The notes beneath the pieces are model-generated. The model saw only the letters and a list, made by a program, of their open reading frames with translations, did not search any database and was not told where the DNA came from. DNA of 64,000 nucleotides, taken from assembly GCA_021831785.1 (NCBI GenBank), contig JAKBMB010000026.1, positions 124,001-188,000 of the forward strand, given 5' to 3'. This document shows positions 9,704 through 17,529 of the stretch, piece by piece (position 1 is the first letter of the stretch; the number at the start of each line of letters is the position of its first letter). The translations under genes were made by a program, and so were the position numbers. This stretch comes from Deltaproteobacteria bacterium. Its GTDB lineage: Bacteria; Desulfobacterota; Binatia; Binatales; Binataceae.

Positions 9704-10495
9704 ATGGAGTTCAAACAGGTTGTCGGGCGTCGCCGCTCAATCCGCTACTACCAGCCGTGGCGGCCCGTGGAGCGAGAGAAGATTCAGAAAATCCTGGAGG
9801 CAGCCAGACTGCAATCTCAACACGGCAACGCTTCCGATATCCGCAAAGCAGTAGTTGTGATCAAGGGCGAGACGCCGGAGGATGTACGTAAGGCGCTGGT
9901 CGAGGCTCTTTACAGCCAGCCGCAGGCCGAGCAGGCGCCGGTGCACATTGTCTGGACGATAGATATGTCGGGGTGGGAGAAACTACGCGACCGTTTGCTC
10001 GAGCTTTTGAAGGTGCGGGCGCTGACTCCCAGCTACGGCTGGAGCGAGCAGTTCGTCGATACGGTCGTAATGCCAACGCCTGACTTTAATGTGCTGGCCG
10101 GGGACCGCACGTTTGCCGAGTGGCTGAGCGCGTTTGAGTCCGGCCTCGCCGTGGGTAGCGCCCTGCTCGCGGCGGTCGACGAGGGTCTCGGCACTCAACT
10201 GCTGACCGGCAAGCGCGAGGAGATCCGCAAAGTTTTGGGGATGCCCGAGTACGTAACTCCAACGCAGGTCCAGATCGTCGGATACCCGGCTGAGTCGCCG
10301 GAGGCCGGCGGACAGCGGCCGCGGCCTGACTTCGAGAGCCTCTACTTCAGCGGCAAGTGGGGTGTCTCGTTCAAGCGCGACCCACGAGTGGTCGAGCAAC
10401 TGCAGAGCGAGGGAATGATCCAGACGCCGGCTCCGCTACCGTGGCGCGCGCAGGAAGTGCGGGCCTTAGCCGCGACCTTCGGCTTGCCCGAATGA
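9704..10495 (+). CDS. Nitroreductase-family FMN oxidoreductase
   Basis: The 263-residue protein begins M-E-F-K-Q-V-V-G-R-R-R-S-I-R-Y-Y, the usual nitroreductase opening with the FMN-phosphate-binding R-R-S-I-R motif, and continues with E-K-I-Q-K-I-L-E-A-A-R-L-Q-S. The middle is longer than in classic NfsB-type enzymes. The late G-L-A-V-G-S-A-L-L-A-A-V-D-E-G-L-G-T segment corresponds to the conserved core helix. ATG 9704 is chosen over an upstream in-frame ATG because of the strong GGAGAAGGAGG site just before it. Substrate is unknown; the family reduces nitro, quinone, enone or iodinated compounds. A strong hairpin follows the stop. Confidence 0.75.
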   Translation: MEFKQVVGRRRSIRYYQPWRPVEREKIQKILEAARLQSQHGNASDIRKAVVVIKGETPEDVRKALVEALYSQPQAEQAPVHIVWTIDMSGWEKLRDRLLELLKVRALTPSYGWSEQFVDTVVMPTPDFNVLAGDRTFAEWLSAFESGLAVGSALLAAVDEGLGTQLLTGKREEIRKVLGMPEYVTPTQVQIVGYPAESPEAGGQRPRPDFESLYFSGKWGVSFKRDPRVVEQLQSEGMIQTPAPLPWRAQEVRALAATFGLPE

Positions 10496-10513
10496 AGCGC
10501 CACGGCGCAACGT

Positions 10514-10555
10514 CCGCGAGCAACCCTCGCGCTTTGGCGCGAGGGTTGCTCGCGG
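10514..10555. repeat. Perfect 19-bp hairpin with 4-base loop
   Basis: Arms 10514-10532 and 10537-10555 are exact reverse complements around the loop TTTG. It lies between the nitroreductase stop and the next start codon (10572). There is no U-tract, so it could be a bidirectional terminator, an mRNA stabiliser or a REP-like element. Confidence 0.8.
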
Positions 10556-10571
10556 TCTCGAGAGGATTATC

Positions 10572-10922
10572 GTGACCGACGCGGCTGAAACGACAGCCAC
10601 AGCGTTCTATGACTTCGAGACGGTGCAACGCTACGCAGCAGGTCTCGAAGAGCTGCCCGAGCAGGAGCGGGCACAACGTCTTGGCCTGCTGCAGGAGTTC
10701 AGTGCGATGGTGGGCCGGACGCCGGATGAAATGGTCGACGAGTTGTTCGACAAAGCGACGCATAAGTACCGCAAACGGGGGTTTTACGCCGGGCGGATCC
10801 GTGAGTTCTCGACCAAGGCGCCTGGCACCTGGGCGGAGCAGAACTTCCGCGGTAACGTTATCCGCAGCTTCTTCATCGCTAACGGTTACCGGATTCCGCT
10901 CGACAAGCCGCCATGGATGTGA
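10572..10922 (+). CDS. Small conserved hypothetical, possible recombinase-like helical domain
   Basis: This 116-residue protein has no certain family. It reads as an all-helical acidic domain with the pattern R-L-x-L-L-x-E-F-x-x-M-V-G-R-T-P-D-E-M followed by R-S-F-F-I-A-N-G-Y. That layout resembles the SAM-like core-binding domain of tyrosine recombinases, but the catalytic domain is absent. A second short gene at 11685 has the same layout (A-L-L-G-F...S-P-D-E-I-F ... V-Q-S-F-L-I-H-N-G-V), so the two may be diverged paralogs on either side of the cofD relic. The start is a GTG just downstream of the hairpin. Function is unknown. Confidence 0.5.
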   Translation: MTDAAETTATAFYDFETVQRYAAGLEELPEQERAQRLGLLQEFSAMVGRTPDEMVDELFDKATHKYRKRGFYAGRIREFSTKAPGTWAEQNFRGNVIRSFFIANGYRIPLDKPPWM

Positions 10923-10932
10923 GCCCTGCACG

Positions 10933-11678
10933 ATGGTCGCCGTTCTCAGCGGTGGGATCGGCGGGAGGCGGCCCCACACTCGGCTGGCGCAAGCCGTGCG
11001 TCCTGACCACTTGACTATCGTGGTCAATAGCGCCGACGACCGGTGGTGCTATGGGCTAAGAGCGTGCCCGGACCTCGATACGACGCCTTACGCACCCTTC
11101 GCAGAGCAAGACGATTTACCTGACTGGGGCGTTCGCGGGGACTCATGGCGATGCATAGAGCGGCGGCACACGCTCGGTGAGGAGGCCCGGTTTCAACCGG
11201 GGAACCTTGATCTAGCGACCTGTCTGTCGAGCGCGTCGCGGCCTCACCGTGAGTCTGAGCTGACCGCGATGACCGCGACGCTGGCCCAAGCGACGGAACG
11301 TCGCAGCGTGTGCTCCCGATGACGGAGGCAGAGGCGGAAACCTGGGTGGTGACGGCGGCCGGCGAAGCTTTGCACTGCCAGGAATCCCTCGTTAGGCGCG
11401 GCGCCCGTGAGCGCTTGAAAGCCGTCGAACAGCGCGGAATGAAAGGCGCAAACCCTGGGCCGGCGGAGCTGGAGGCCATAGCGGGCGCCGAACCTGTATT
11501 GTTCGCATCAAGCAACCCAATAGCGAGCATCGAGCCTGTCCCTGAGCTTCCAGGGGCGTGCGGCGCCCTCGCCGCCATCGTTGCCCGGTGCGGCATGGAC
11601 GGGGGCGGACTTGGTCGAGCGAGTGCTCGAATGGGGCAGGCGGGCGCGCAGGTTCGCCTCGTAACGGGTGAGGAGTGA
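10933..11678 (+). pseudogene. Decayed 2-phospho-L-lactate transferase (CofD/FbiA), F420 biosynthesis
   Basis: Two frames together reproduce the first two thirds of CofD. The first (10933-11322) opens with V-A-V-L-S-G-G-I-G-G and continues L-T-I-V-V-N-S-A-D-D and S-P/C-P-D-L-D-T, the nucleotide- and phospholactate-binding landmarks. The second (11310-11678) resumes at R-V-L-P-M-T and continues to S-S-N-P-I-A-S-I-E-P. A frameshift lies at about 11295-11310 and roughly 100 C-terminal residues are absent. Intact CofD builds the lactyl-phosphate linkage of F420. Several conserved positions have drifted, so this is an old inactive copy; a functional gene could exist elsewhere in the genome. Confidence 0.72.
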
Positions 11679-11684
11679 CATGCC

Positions 11685-12035
11685 ATGAGCAGTGAAGGAT
11701 CGATCTGGCGCGCATCGGCCCGAGTCCAGCGATGGCAGCGGGCGCTAGTTGAATGGGTGGGCATCGAACCCTCGCAAGCGGCGCATCGAGTCCAGGCGCT
11801 GCTCGGATTCTGCGCCAGCCGGCGGCTGTCGCCCGACGAGATTTTCGAGCGTGCAGCGCGAAGCGATGCCGAGTGCGCCACGCTTGTGGCCGAGGCTAAC
11901 TTTGCCGGAGTTGGACTGATTGTTCAGAGTTTTCTTATCCACAACGGAGTCAACGTCTACGGAAGGCTCGTCTGTATGCCTCGCACTGCCGCGCAGCTAG
12001 CACAGCAAGGCGCCCGCTGGACAGCCCGACGGTGA
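11685..12035 (+). CDS. Small conserved hypothetical, same layout as the 10572 gene
   Basis: The 116-residue product is predicted to be helical, with S-P-D-E-I-F-E-R and V-Q-S-F-L-I-H-N-G-V aligning by eye with the gene at 10572. A weak AGGAG site precedes the ATG. It starts just after the cofD relic. No enzyme motif, membrane segment or signal peptide is seen. It could be the core-binding domain of a lost recombinase or a free-standing DNA-binding protein; both are guesses. Confidence 0.42.
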   Translation: MSSEGSIWRASARVQRWQRALVEWVGIEPSQAAHRVQALLGFCASRRLSPDEIFERAARSDAECATLVAEANFAGVGLIVQSFLIHNGVNVYGRLVCMPRTAAQLAQQGARWTARR

Positions 12036-12479
12036 GCCGGCGGCGACATCTCCTTTGCCTGAAAAGGCTGGCCAGCTCAAACCCAATCATGTCCAAACAA
12101 GCTTGACACGAAACGATGGGCGCAGATCAGGCCGGTGATGAATCCGACTGGCGTGAAGTGCTCATCCGCCACGGACATGTCGCCGTAACCTGAGCCAGAG
12201 GGCGCGCGTCTTCAAGTCTATTGCGCTTTTCCGTCGCCCGTTTATCCATTCGCCACGGTTATTGACCGGCATTGCCTGCAATGGCCTCCAGCTTCTCAAA
12301 AGGCGCTCAAAGCCTTGTGCGATCGCCGTCGTTGGGGCTTTATTGCCCCAGCCTGGGGCATCGATCTCCCAGTCACTATAAGCAACAAGGGCGATTTTAC
12401 CAGTCTTTGTATGGTCCTTGGTCGGCACGATCAATGCGATCAGTTCGAGGCGAAATACCATAGGAGGAAGAGGGAAACG
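12036..12479. other. Gene-poor stretch in the accessory region
   Basis: No supported gene is seen. A short hairpin TGGGGC-TTTATT-GCCCCA sits at about 12333-12350 and an AGGAGG ribosome-binding site at its right end belongs to the next gene. Confidence 0.4.
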
Positions 12480-12845
12480 ATGTTGGCCGCAGAGCTAATG
12501 TCCGACGAACGCCACGCAGACTGGCAGGACATCGGTACGGATTTTCTCTTACCCGTCCAATACCGCGACCTGGTGAACGGGCGCAACGTTCTTGAAGGAG
12601 AGCGAAAACTGCTGTTCGCCGTGCTTGAGGATGCCATTCGCTGCTACGTCAACAACATGAGCTGCCAGAGCCCAAGACGCCGGGCACTGTTCTGCGAGGT
12701 TAATGAGTGGATTGAGACCTCCGGTGGCCAAAATCTTTTCGCCTTTGAGAACCTATGCGACGCGCTGGGCATCGATGGTGCTGCCGTGCGCGAACGGCTG
12801 CGCGCATCGCGCTTGCGTTCCGCATCGAGGGGATACAAGCACTAA
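12480..12845 (+). CDS. Conserved hypothetical small protein
   Basis: The start ATG follows a strong AGGAGGAAGAGG site. The 121-residue soluble protein contains E-R-K-L-L-F-A-V-L-E-D-A-I-R-C-Y, then R-R-x-L-F-C-E-V-N-E-W-I-E, then F-A-F-E-N-L-C-D-A-L-G-I-D. This is the pattern of a widely scattered small family in delta- and related proteobacteria whose function is unknown to me. The last segment resembles a helix-turn-helix-like unit, which would suit a small DNA-binding role, but this is not established. Confidence 0.6.
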   Translation: MLAAELMSDERHADWQDIGTDFLLPVQYRDLVNGRNVLEGERKLLFAVLEDAIRCYVNNMSCQSPRRRALFCEVNEWIETSGGQNLFAFENLCDALGIDGAAVRERLRASRLRSASRGYKH

Positions 12846-13318
12846 TAGCGCCAAAGGCGCCGTCTCCGCATCTCAAAAAGCGCGCGCCCCGGCTAACTCG
12901 TGAGGTTACGGCAACAACCAACGGACTCAGGCGCCTGCGCCACTGAGCCTGGACAGTGATCAAAGACCGCCGATGCGAGATCTTCGGCCCATTGGCACGT
13001 AAGACGAGCGCAGCGTCTGTGGAGCCCGGCGCTAACCCTTCGAGCTTATTGGATCGATGGGGCGCATGCTCGAGCGGGGCCATTTCGAGGGCCGTTCCTG
13101 GCGCGGCTTCCATCGTCATGCGACCATAGCGCGGAGTTGAGCGGCGAGCCGGTGGTGGACGGCAGCGAGTTGGCGGCGATCGCGCTGCCGCTCGCACTTG
13201 CCCGTCAGCGCAAGGTAGCATAGGTTATCGTCGGCGCGGTCGGCCAGGTGCGCGGCAGGTGGAAACTGCTGGAGGTCTGGAACGTCTATCCGGCGTGACG
13301 CAGGGAGGACGCGACGCG
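12846..13318. other. Gene-poor stretch in the accessory region
   Basis: Several short open frames occur on both strands but none has a ribosome-binding site plus a recognisable family. The stretch may hold decayed genes of the same accessory region. Confidence 0.4.
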
Positions 13319-13834
13319 ATGACAAGACCAGCGAGCTCTCGACAACTCCCAGCCCCTTCCTCGGTACGCAACCGGGCGGACGAGATCATCGCGCTCACGA
13401 CGAGCTTTTGCGCGGAGCATCTCGACGATGAGTACGGCGCGCTGTGCGCCAAACTGGTCAGCCGGCTGGCGCGCAAGCGCCCCTCGCCTCTTGGAAGCGG
13501 GCAGGTAAGAGTATGGGTGGGAGGCGTGCTCTACGTCATCGGCCAGGTCAATTTTTTGTTTGACCCCGGTCAGCACCCGCATATGAAGTTCGATGAGTTG
13601 AGTCGGCTGACCGGCGTTTCCAAAAGCGCGCTCGCCGCCAAGGCGCGGCTCATCATGAACCTTCTGCGAATCACCCCACTTGAGCCCGAATACTGCCGAC
13701 GAGAGATGCTGGCGCAGAATCCGCTCGCCTGGATGATCGGCGTCAATGGCATCGTGGTCGATGCCCGCACTCTGCCGGTTGAAGTGCAGGCCGAGTTGGT
13801 TCGCCGAGGTATTATTCTTGACCTGGGTCGCTAG
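13319..13834 (+). CDS. DUF6398 domain protein
   Basis: The 171-residue protein contains the DUF6398 pattern: R-A-D-E-I-I-A-L-T-x-x-F-C-A-E-H-L-D-D-E-Y, then L-A-R-K-R-P-S-P-L, then V-L-Y-V-I-G-Q-V-N-F-L-F-D, and S-K-S-A-L-A-A-K-A-R-L-I. The last part looks like a helix-turn-helix. ATG 13319 with a GGAGG site is preferred to an upstream in-frame GTG. DUF6398 proteins are of unknown function and often sit among mobile or plant/soil-associated genes. The C-terminal 50 residues after the domain are an extension I do not recognise. Confidence 0.7.
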   Translation: MTRPASSRQLPAPSSVRNRADEIIALTTSFCAEHLDDEYGALCAKLVSRLARKRPSPLGSGQVRVWVGGVLYVIGQVNFLFDPGQHPHMKFDELSRLTGVSKSALAAKARLIMNLLRITPLEPEYCRREMLAQNPLAWMIGVNGIVVDARTLPVEVQAELVRRGIILDLGR

Positions 13835-13895
13835 GACGCCCGCGATGCGCGGATAACTTGTTCGCTCCGGTGGCAAGCAGTCGTAATCGCTGAGG

Positions 13896-14285
13896 ATGCA
13901 GATGGCAACGGTGGGGCGGCGAGCGCCGAGCAATGCCTTTGTTGGCGCCTGGCGCATCATCGAAATGGAGCTTTGGGAGCGCAAAGACATTGACGAAGTG
14001 GAACCCGCCCACATCCGGTTCAACGCCAACGGAATGGGGAAGTTCCGCTTCCTGGCGGTTCAAGGTGAGATGGACTGCCGGTTCGAGACGCGGGAGGGAA
14101 AGCCGTTCGTGGAGTTCACGTGGTCCGGGTTCGACGAGATGGATCAGGTGTGCGGTAGAGGCTGGGCAGCGCTGGAAGCCGGTGGCAGCCTACAGGGACG
14201 GCTATTCTTTCACCAGGGCGATGACTCTGGGTTTACGGCTGAACGACAACGGAGTGCCAATCGGGTGCGGCGTCGGAGTGAGTGA
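13896..14285 (+). CDS. Conserved hypothetical, small lipocalin-like protein
   Basis: The 129-residue product has the pattern F-V-G-A-W-R-I-I-E-M-E-L-W, then G-K-F-R-F-L-A-V-Q-G-E-M-D-C-R-F, then V-E-F-T-W-S-G-F-D-E and G-R-L-F-F-H-Q-G-D-D-S-G-F. This is a common small soil-bacterial family with a predicted beta-strand-rich, lipocalin-like fold. Function is unknown. The last 15 residues are arginine-rich and differ from relatives, suggesting that the 3' end was rewritten by a nearby rearrangement. Confidence 0.6.
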   Translation: MQMATVGRRAPSNAFVGAWRIIEMELWERKDIDEVEPAHIRFNANGMGKFRFLAVQGEMDCRFETREGKPFVEFTWSGFDEMDQVCGRGWAALEAGGSLQGRLFFHQGDDSGFTAERQRSANRVRRRSE

Positions 14286-14494
14286 GATTTCCACCGCGCG
14301 GCTCCGTGATGACGGGGCTTGGAAGGGCGCGGCCGCGATAATTTCTTCCCGCAATTTTCCCACACCGAGACTTAACTTTTTCGAGATTCGGCGAGATGCG
14401 ATGAAATGTGGCGAGAGGTATGAACCTCTTGACGCAAAGGGGATTTGGCAAACACCTACCGCGATTTGGCGCGATCTTCCTGAGCGCTGCCAGA

Positions 14495-14543
14495 CCGATT
14501 CGTCATCCGCAGGTCGTCGGTTCGAATCCGGCGAGTGGCTCCA
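14495..14543 (+). tRNA. 3'-end fragment of a tRNA gene (attachment-site-like relic)
   Basis: The T arm is intact: stem GTCGG (14516-14520), loop TTCGAAT, stem CCGGC (14528-14532). It is followed by seven acceptor bases GAGTGGC, a discriminator T and an encoded CCA at 14541-14543. The matching 5' acceptor half and D arm cannot be found upstream, and the anticodon arm is disrupted. tRNA 3' ends are duplicated or left behind when tRNA-targeting integrases insert elements, so this is read as an att site or scar. Confidence 0.62.
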
Positions 14544-14760
14544 AAACATCCAGCAGAATCAATGACTTATAACAAATGGCGATCCGCTGGATCGATCTTC
14601 TTCATTCTGTGTCACCACTGTGTCACCGTCTAGTCGATCAGCTTCGGACTCGCGCTTTCTTTCCGAGATTCTTGCGCTCGACGCGGCGTGCCCTTTTTGT
14701 GACGCTTGCACGCCACGCATCGCGCGTCGTATCACGTGAGGGGGGTGGTTCGTGTGAGGT

Positions 14761-15250
14761 GTGAACCCCCGTTCATTTTACGAGTCCATCATTGCCGCAG
14801 GAGCTATAACGATCGGCTTTTGTGGGACGTTCCTCTCTTTTAGGATCCAAAGAGAAGCCAACTACTATCGTCAGCCTGCGCTAAGCTTCGAGCACGGAAA
14901 AGCCCGCGACGTACTCATTGGTCTCAGTCACTTTACGAACGCCTTTCTCCTGCTGATCTTGGCTACGCTCAGCTCCATGGTTTTTGGATTCCCGCTCCCG
15001 CTACTCGCTCTCATCGGCACAGCTTGCGCCTTAGCTAACCCCGGGATAATAGCCGGCTGGCTCATCGCGACGTTGATCCTTAATCGCCTCGTACTTCTTG
15101 GATGAACTGCTCCACTACAGGACTTTAAGCAACAGGCTGGTAGAGGACACCCGCGAGTGGGGCCGAGAATTTGTCGTTGTGATCGGCGGCATCGTAATCG
15201 CGGTGACTTGCGCCCTTGCTCTCTATTTGGCAGCGGCGGGCGTGCACTAA
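14761..15250 (+). pseudogene. Frameshifted small integral membrane protein
   Basis: The first frame (14761-15105) encodes about 114 residues with three or four hydrophobic segments. It ends in a stop right after N-R-L-V-L-L-G. A one-base shift at about 15101-15106 continues smoothly as D-E-L-L-H-Y-R-T-L-S-N-R-L-V-E-D, a further transmembrane segment (V-V-V-I-G-G-I-V-I-A-V-T) and a stop at 15250. The full protein would be about 160 residues. The family is unknown to me. Either a true frameshift or a sequencing indel would explain it. Confidence 0.5.
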
Positions 15251-15618
15251 CGCTCTAAATCGCGCTCTCCTTCTCGGTCCGGCCCGATTCGCCGGATATT
15301 CGACTTAGCGCGGCCAAATGCGGAGGGAACTTTTGCCCCGCCTTTTGCGCTTATACAGGTGGGGGTAAAAAGCAGCGTGAGCTATCTTCTGACTGAGGAC
15401 GTGCACGACCGCTTGGGCGAGATAGTATTCCATGGCCGTCCCTTCTCTCGATGCTTGGGGTCGACCCACTCGGACCCCGCTCGCACCATCAATGTGAGGG
15501 ACAGCCACCTCTCCCGGTGGCCCGTCTCCGCCGCGGCCCCATTACCGCATCTATGCCCCCTCAAGGTGCTGCGCGCATAGCGGTGGAGAAGCGGCCGGTG
15601 CTCGCCGGCTGAGGCTGC
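15251..15618. other. Intergenic stretch at the left edge of the catabolic island
   Basis: No gene, tRNA or repeat recognised. The stretch separates the decayed accessory region from the GntR regulator gene. Confidence 0.4.
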
Positions 15619-16374
15619 TCAGTCCAGGATCTCGAAAATCGGCGCCATCCGCCTTTGCGAAAATACGATGTGACGCTCCATGGACGCATATGCGGCGTCC
15701 GGATCGCCGGCGTTGAGGGCCGTGATCACGTCGGCGTGTTCGCGGATGGCTTCTTCCGTGACCCGCGAGTGGAATAGCAGTCGAAACAGATGCATATGGG
15801 TGTGCAGTCGTGCCAGCGTTTCGGCGATCAACTCGCTACCACTGGCAGTGGCGATGCGCGCGTGGAACGCAGCATCCCAAGTGGCGAACTTGCCGTAAGC
15901 TAGCCGCGCATCATCGGATGATGGCGCCGCCATGGCGGCGTGAAGCTCCCCCAGCGCCGTGCGGTCCTGCGGCGTGAGGGCGCGCGCCGCCTTGGCCGCG
16001 ACAACCGGCTCGAGCAGGACACGCAGTTCGAAGATCTGCTCGAAGCGGCGGCGGCTCGGCAGCGGTGCTGCGCTGTAGCCGACCAGGTGGGTCTTGACCA
16101 CCAGCCCCTCGGCTTCGAGGCGCACCAGGGCGGCGCGGATCGGGGTCTGCGACACCCCGAGGTCCTTCACCAGACCGTCTACGTTGATCCGAGCGCCGGG
16201 CGCGATCTTCAATGAAATCAATCGCGTCAGCAGCACCTCGTAGACGTCGTCGCCGACCGAGGCACGGCGCGGTATCTGCGGCTCCGTTTCGGTGCCGACG
16301 TCGATAGACTTCTCCAACAAAGCTTTGGGGTACGTCTTCATCGCCGAGCCAGACACGAAATCGCGCTTGACCAT
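15619..16374 (-). CDS. GntR-family regulator, FCD subfamily
   Basis: The 251-residue regulator has an N-terminal winged helix at about residues 38-105 (V-Y-E-V-L-L-T-R-L-I-S-L-K-I-A-P-G-A-R-I, then L-G-V-S-Q-T-P-I-R-A-A-L-V-R-L-E-A-E-G-L-V). A C-terminal FCD effector domain (about 110-240) carries the metal/ligand-binding pattern D-x3-H, H-x-H, H. FCD regulators usually repress and are released by small carboxylic acids or sugar acids. It is divergent from the dehydrogenase gene with 60 bases between them, and a near-palindrome at 16408-16423 is the obvious operator candidate. Confidence 0.88.
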   Translation of the reverse strand: MVKRDFVSGSAMKTYPKALLEKSIDVGTETEPQIPRRASVGDDVYEVLLTRLISLKIAPGARINVDGLVKDLGVSQTPIRAALVRLEAEGLVVKTHLVGYSAAPLPSRRRFEQIFELRVLLEPVVAAKAARALTPQDRTALGELHAAMAAPSSDDARLAYGKFATWDAAFHARIATASGSELIAETLARLHTHMHLFRLLFHSRVTEEAIREHADVITALNAGDPDAAYASMERHIVFSQRRMAPIFEILD

Positions 16375-16407
16375 ATATGAGTGTATTCGTATAGTTAAAA
16401 AAGATCA

Positions 16408-16423
16408 AATCGGATATCAGATT
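16408..16423. promoter_or_regulatory. Candidate GntR operator between divergent genes
   Basis: AATCGGATATCAGATT matches its reverse complement at 14 of 16 positions and lies in the AT-rich 60-bp gap, 12 bases before the dehydrogenase ATG. Position and symmetry fit a dimeric GntR site; the specific recognition is inferred. Confidence 0.5.
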
Positions 16424-16434
16424 GGATTTGAGGA

Positions 16435-17496
16435 ATGCTGATTGTCAGCCATACGGAGGCCCACGCGACGGGCATGTGCGCTCTGGCCAAGGCCGGTGTG
16501 CCCGATAGTCATGCGCGAACCCAGATGGACCTGCTGATCGAGGCCGAACTGTGCGACCGGCCATCCCACGGCCTCCTCCGGCTGCCGCGGATCATTGCGC
16601 GCATTGGCAACGGCGTGGCCGATCCCATGACGACCGGGGTGGCTGAGTGGCGCTCGGCGGCGTTCCTGCGGGTCGACGGCCGCGCGGGGCTCGGGCCGGT
16701 CGTCGCCGGAGCGGCGCTCGAGGCGGTGCGCATCCGTGCACGAGAGACCGGCATCGCGGTCGCCGCCATCGCCAATAACAACCACCTCGGCATGCTCGCC
16801 TGGTATGTGGAGCGGGTGGCGCAAGGCGGCCAAACGGCCATCGCGCTGTCCATCAGTGAGGCACTGGTTCATCCCTGGGGCGGCCGCAGGGCCATGCTCG
16901 GCACCAACCCCATTGCCATCGGAGTGCCCGCCCTCCCCCACCCGTTCGTGCTCGACATGGCCACCAGCATCGTGTCGATGGGCAAGATCTACGACCATGC
17001 CCATCGCGGAGAGCCGATCCCGGACAATTGGGCGCTCGATGCCACCGGCGAACGCACCACCGACCCCAACGCCGCCAAGCTTGGTGCCCTCGCGCCATTC
17101 GGTGGGGCCAAGGGCTACGCGCTCGGCCTCGCGCTTGAGGTGCTGGTGACCAGCCTGACCGGAACGGCCCTGGGCACCGAGGTCACGGGCACCCTCGACT
17201 CCGACCGCCCCTGCAACAAGGGCGACGTGTTCGTCGTCATCGATCCCATCTCGGGCGCGGTGACGGCCAGCATCTCGGGCTATCTCGACGCTATCCGCGC
17301 CTGCCCGTCGAGCCGGCCCGGCAGCCCGGTCATCGTGCCCGGTGACGGTTCGCGCCAGCGACGGGCCGAGCGCATGGCGGCTGGGATTCCGGTCGCCGAC
17401 GAGGTGTGGCGCGAGATCTGCGCCCTGACGCAGGCGTCGGAAGCGGCGCCGCTGTCGCAATACGCGGGCGATGGAGCCGCACGCCGTCTAGTTTGA
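16435..17496 (+). CDS. Ldh2-family malate/L-lactate/ureidoglycolate-type dehydrogenase
   Basis: This 353-residue NAD(P)-dependent 2-hydroxyacid dehydrogenase belongs to the Ldh2/MDH2 oxidoreductase family. Motifs visible are D-R-P-S-H-G-L-L-R-L-P-R (substrate-binding, residues ~42-53), N-N-N-H-L-G-M-L-A-W-Y (nucleotide-site His region ~113-123), G-T-N-P-I-A-I-G-V-P and F-G-G-A-K-G-Y-A-L-G-L. The family covers malate, sulfolactate, ureidoglycolate and sugar-acid dehydrogenases, and the substrate cannot be fixed from sequence. It leads a run with an Fe-alcohol dehydrogenase and an aldehyde dehydrogenase relic, suggesting stepwise oxidation of an imported hydroxy-acid or sugar. Confidence 0.85.
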   Translation: MLIVSHTEAHATGMCALAKAGVPDSHARTQMDLLIEAELCDRPSHGLLRLPRIIARIGNGVADPMTTGVAEWRSAAFLRVDGRAGLGPVVAGAALEAVRIRARETGIAVAAIANNNHLGMLAWYVERVAQGGQTAIALSISEALVHPWGGRRAMLGTNPIAIGVPALPHPFVLDMATSIVSMGKIYDHAHRGEPIPDNWALDATGERTTDPNAAKLGALAPFGGAKGYALGLALEVLVTSLTGTALGTEVTGTLDSDRPCNKGDVFVVIDPISGAVTASISGYLDAIRACPSSRPGSPVIVPGDGSRQRRAERMAAGIPVADEVWREICALTQASEAAPLSQYAGDGAARRLV

Positions 17497-17529
17497 CTCG
17501 AGGCCCAGTATTTGCCGCAAGGACAGACG

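Noticed and set aside
11024-11881. A 285-codon minus-strand frame over the cofD relic
   Set aside because: Rich in Ser, Ala and Arg without motifs; the plus strand explains the region as a CofD fossil.
14202-14549. A minus-strand frame containing S-P-D-S-N-R-R-P-A-D
   Set aside because: That peptide is the well-known false translation of the antisense of tRNA 3' ends; here it supports the tRNA fragment and not a protein.
16417-17460. A 347-codon minus-strand frame opposite the Ldh2 gene
   Set aside because: Composition-driven shadow of a well-supported enzyme; no ribosome-binding site or motif.
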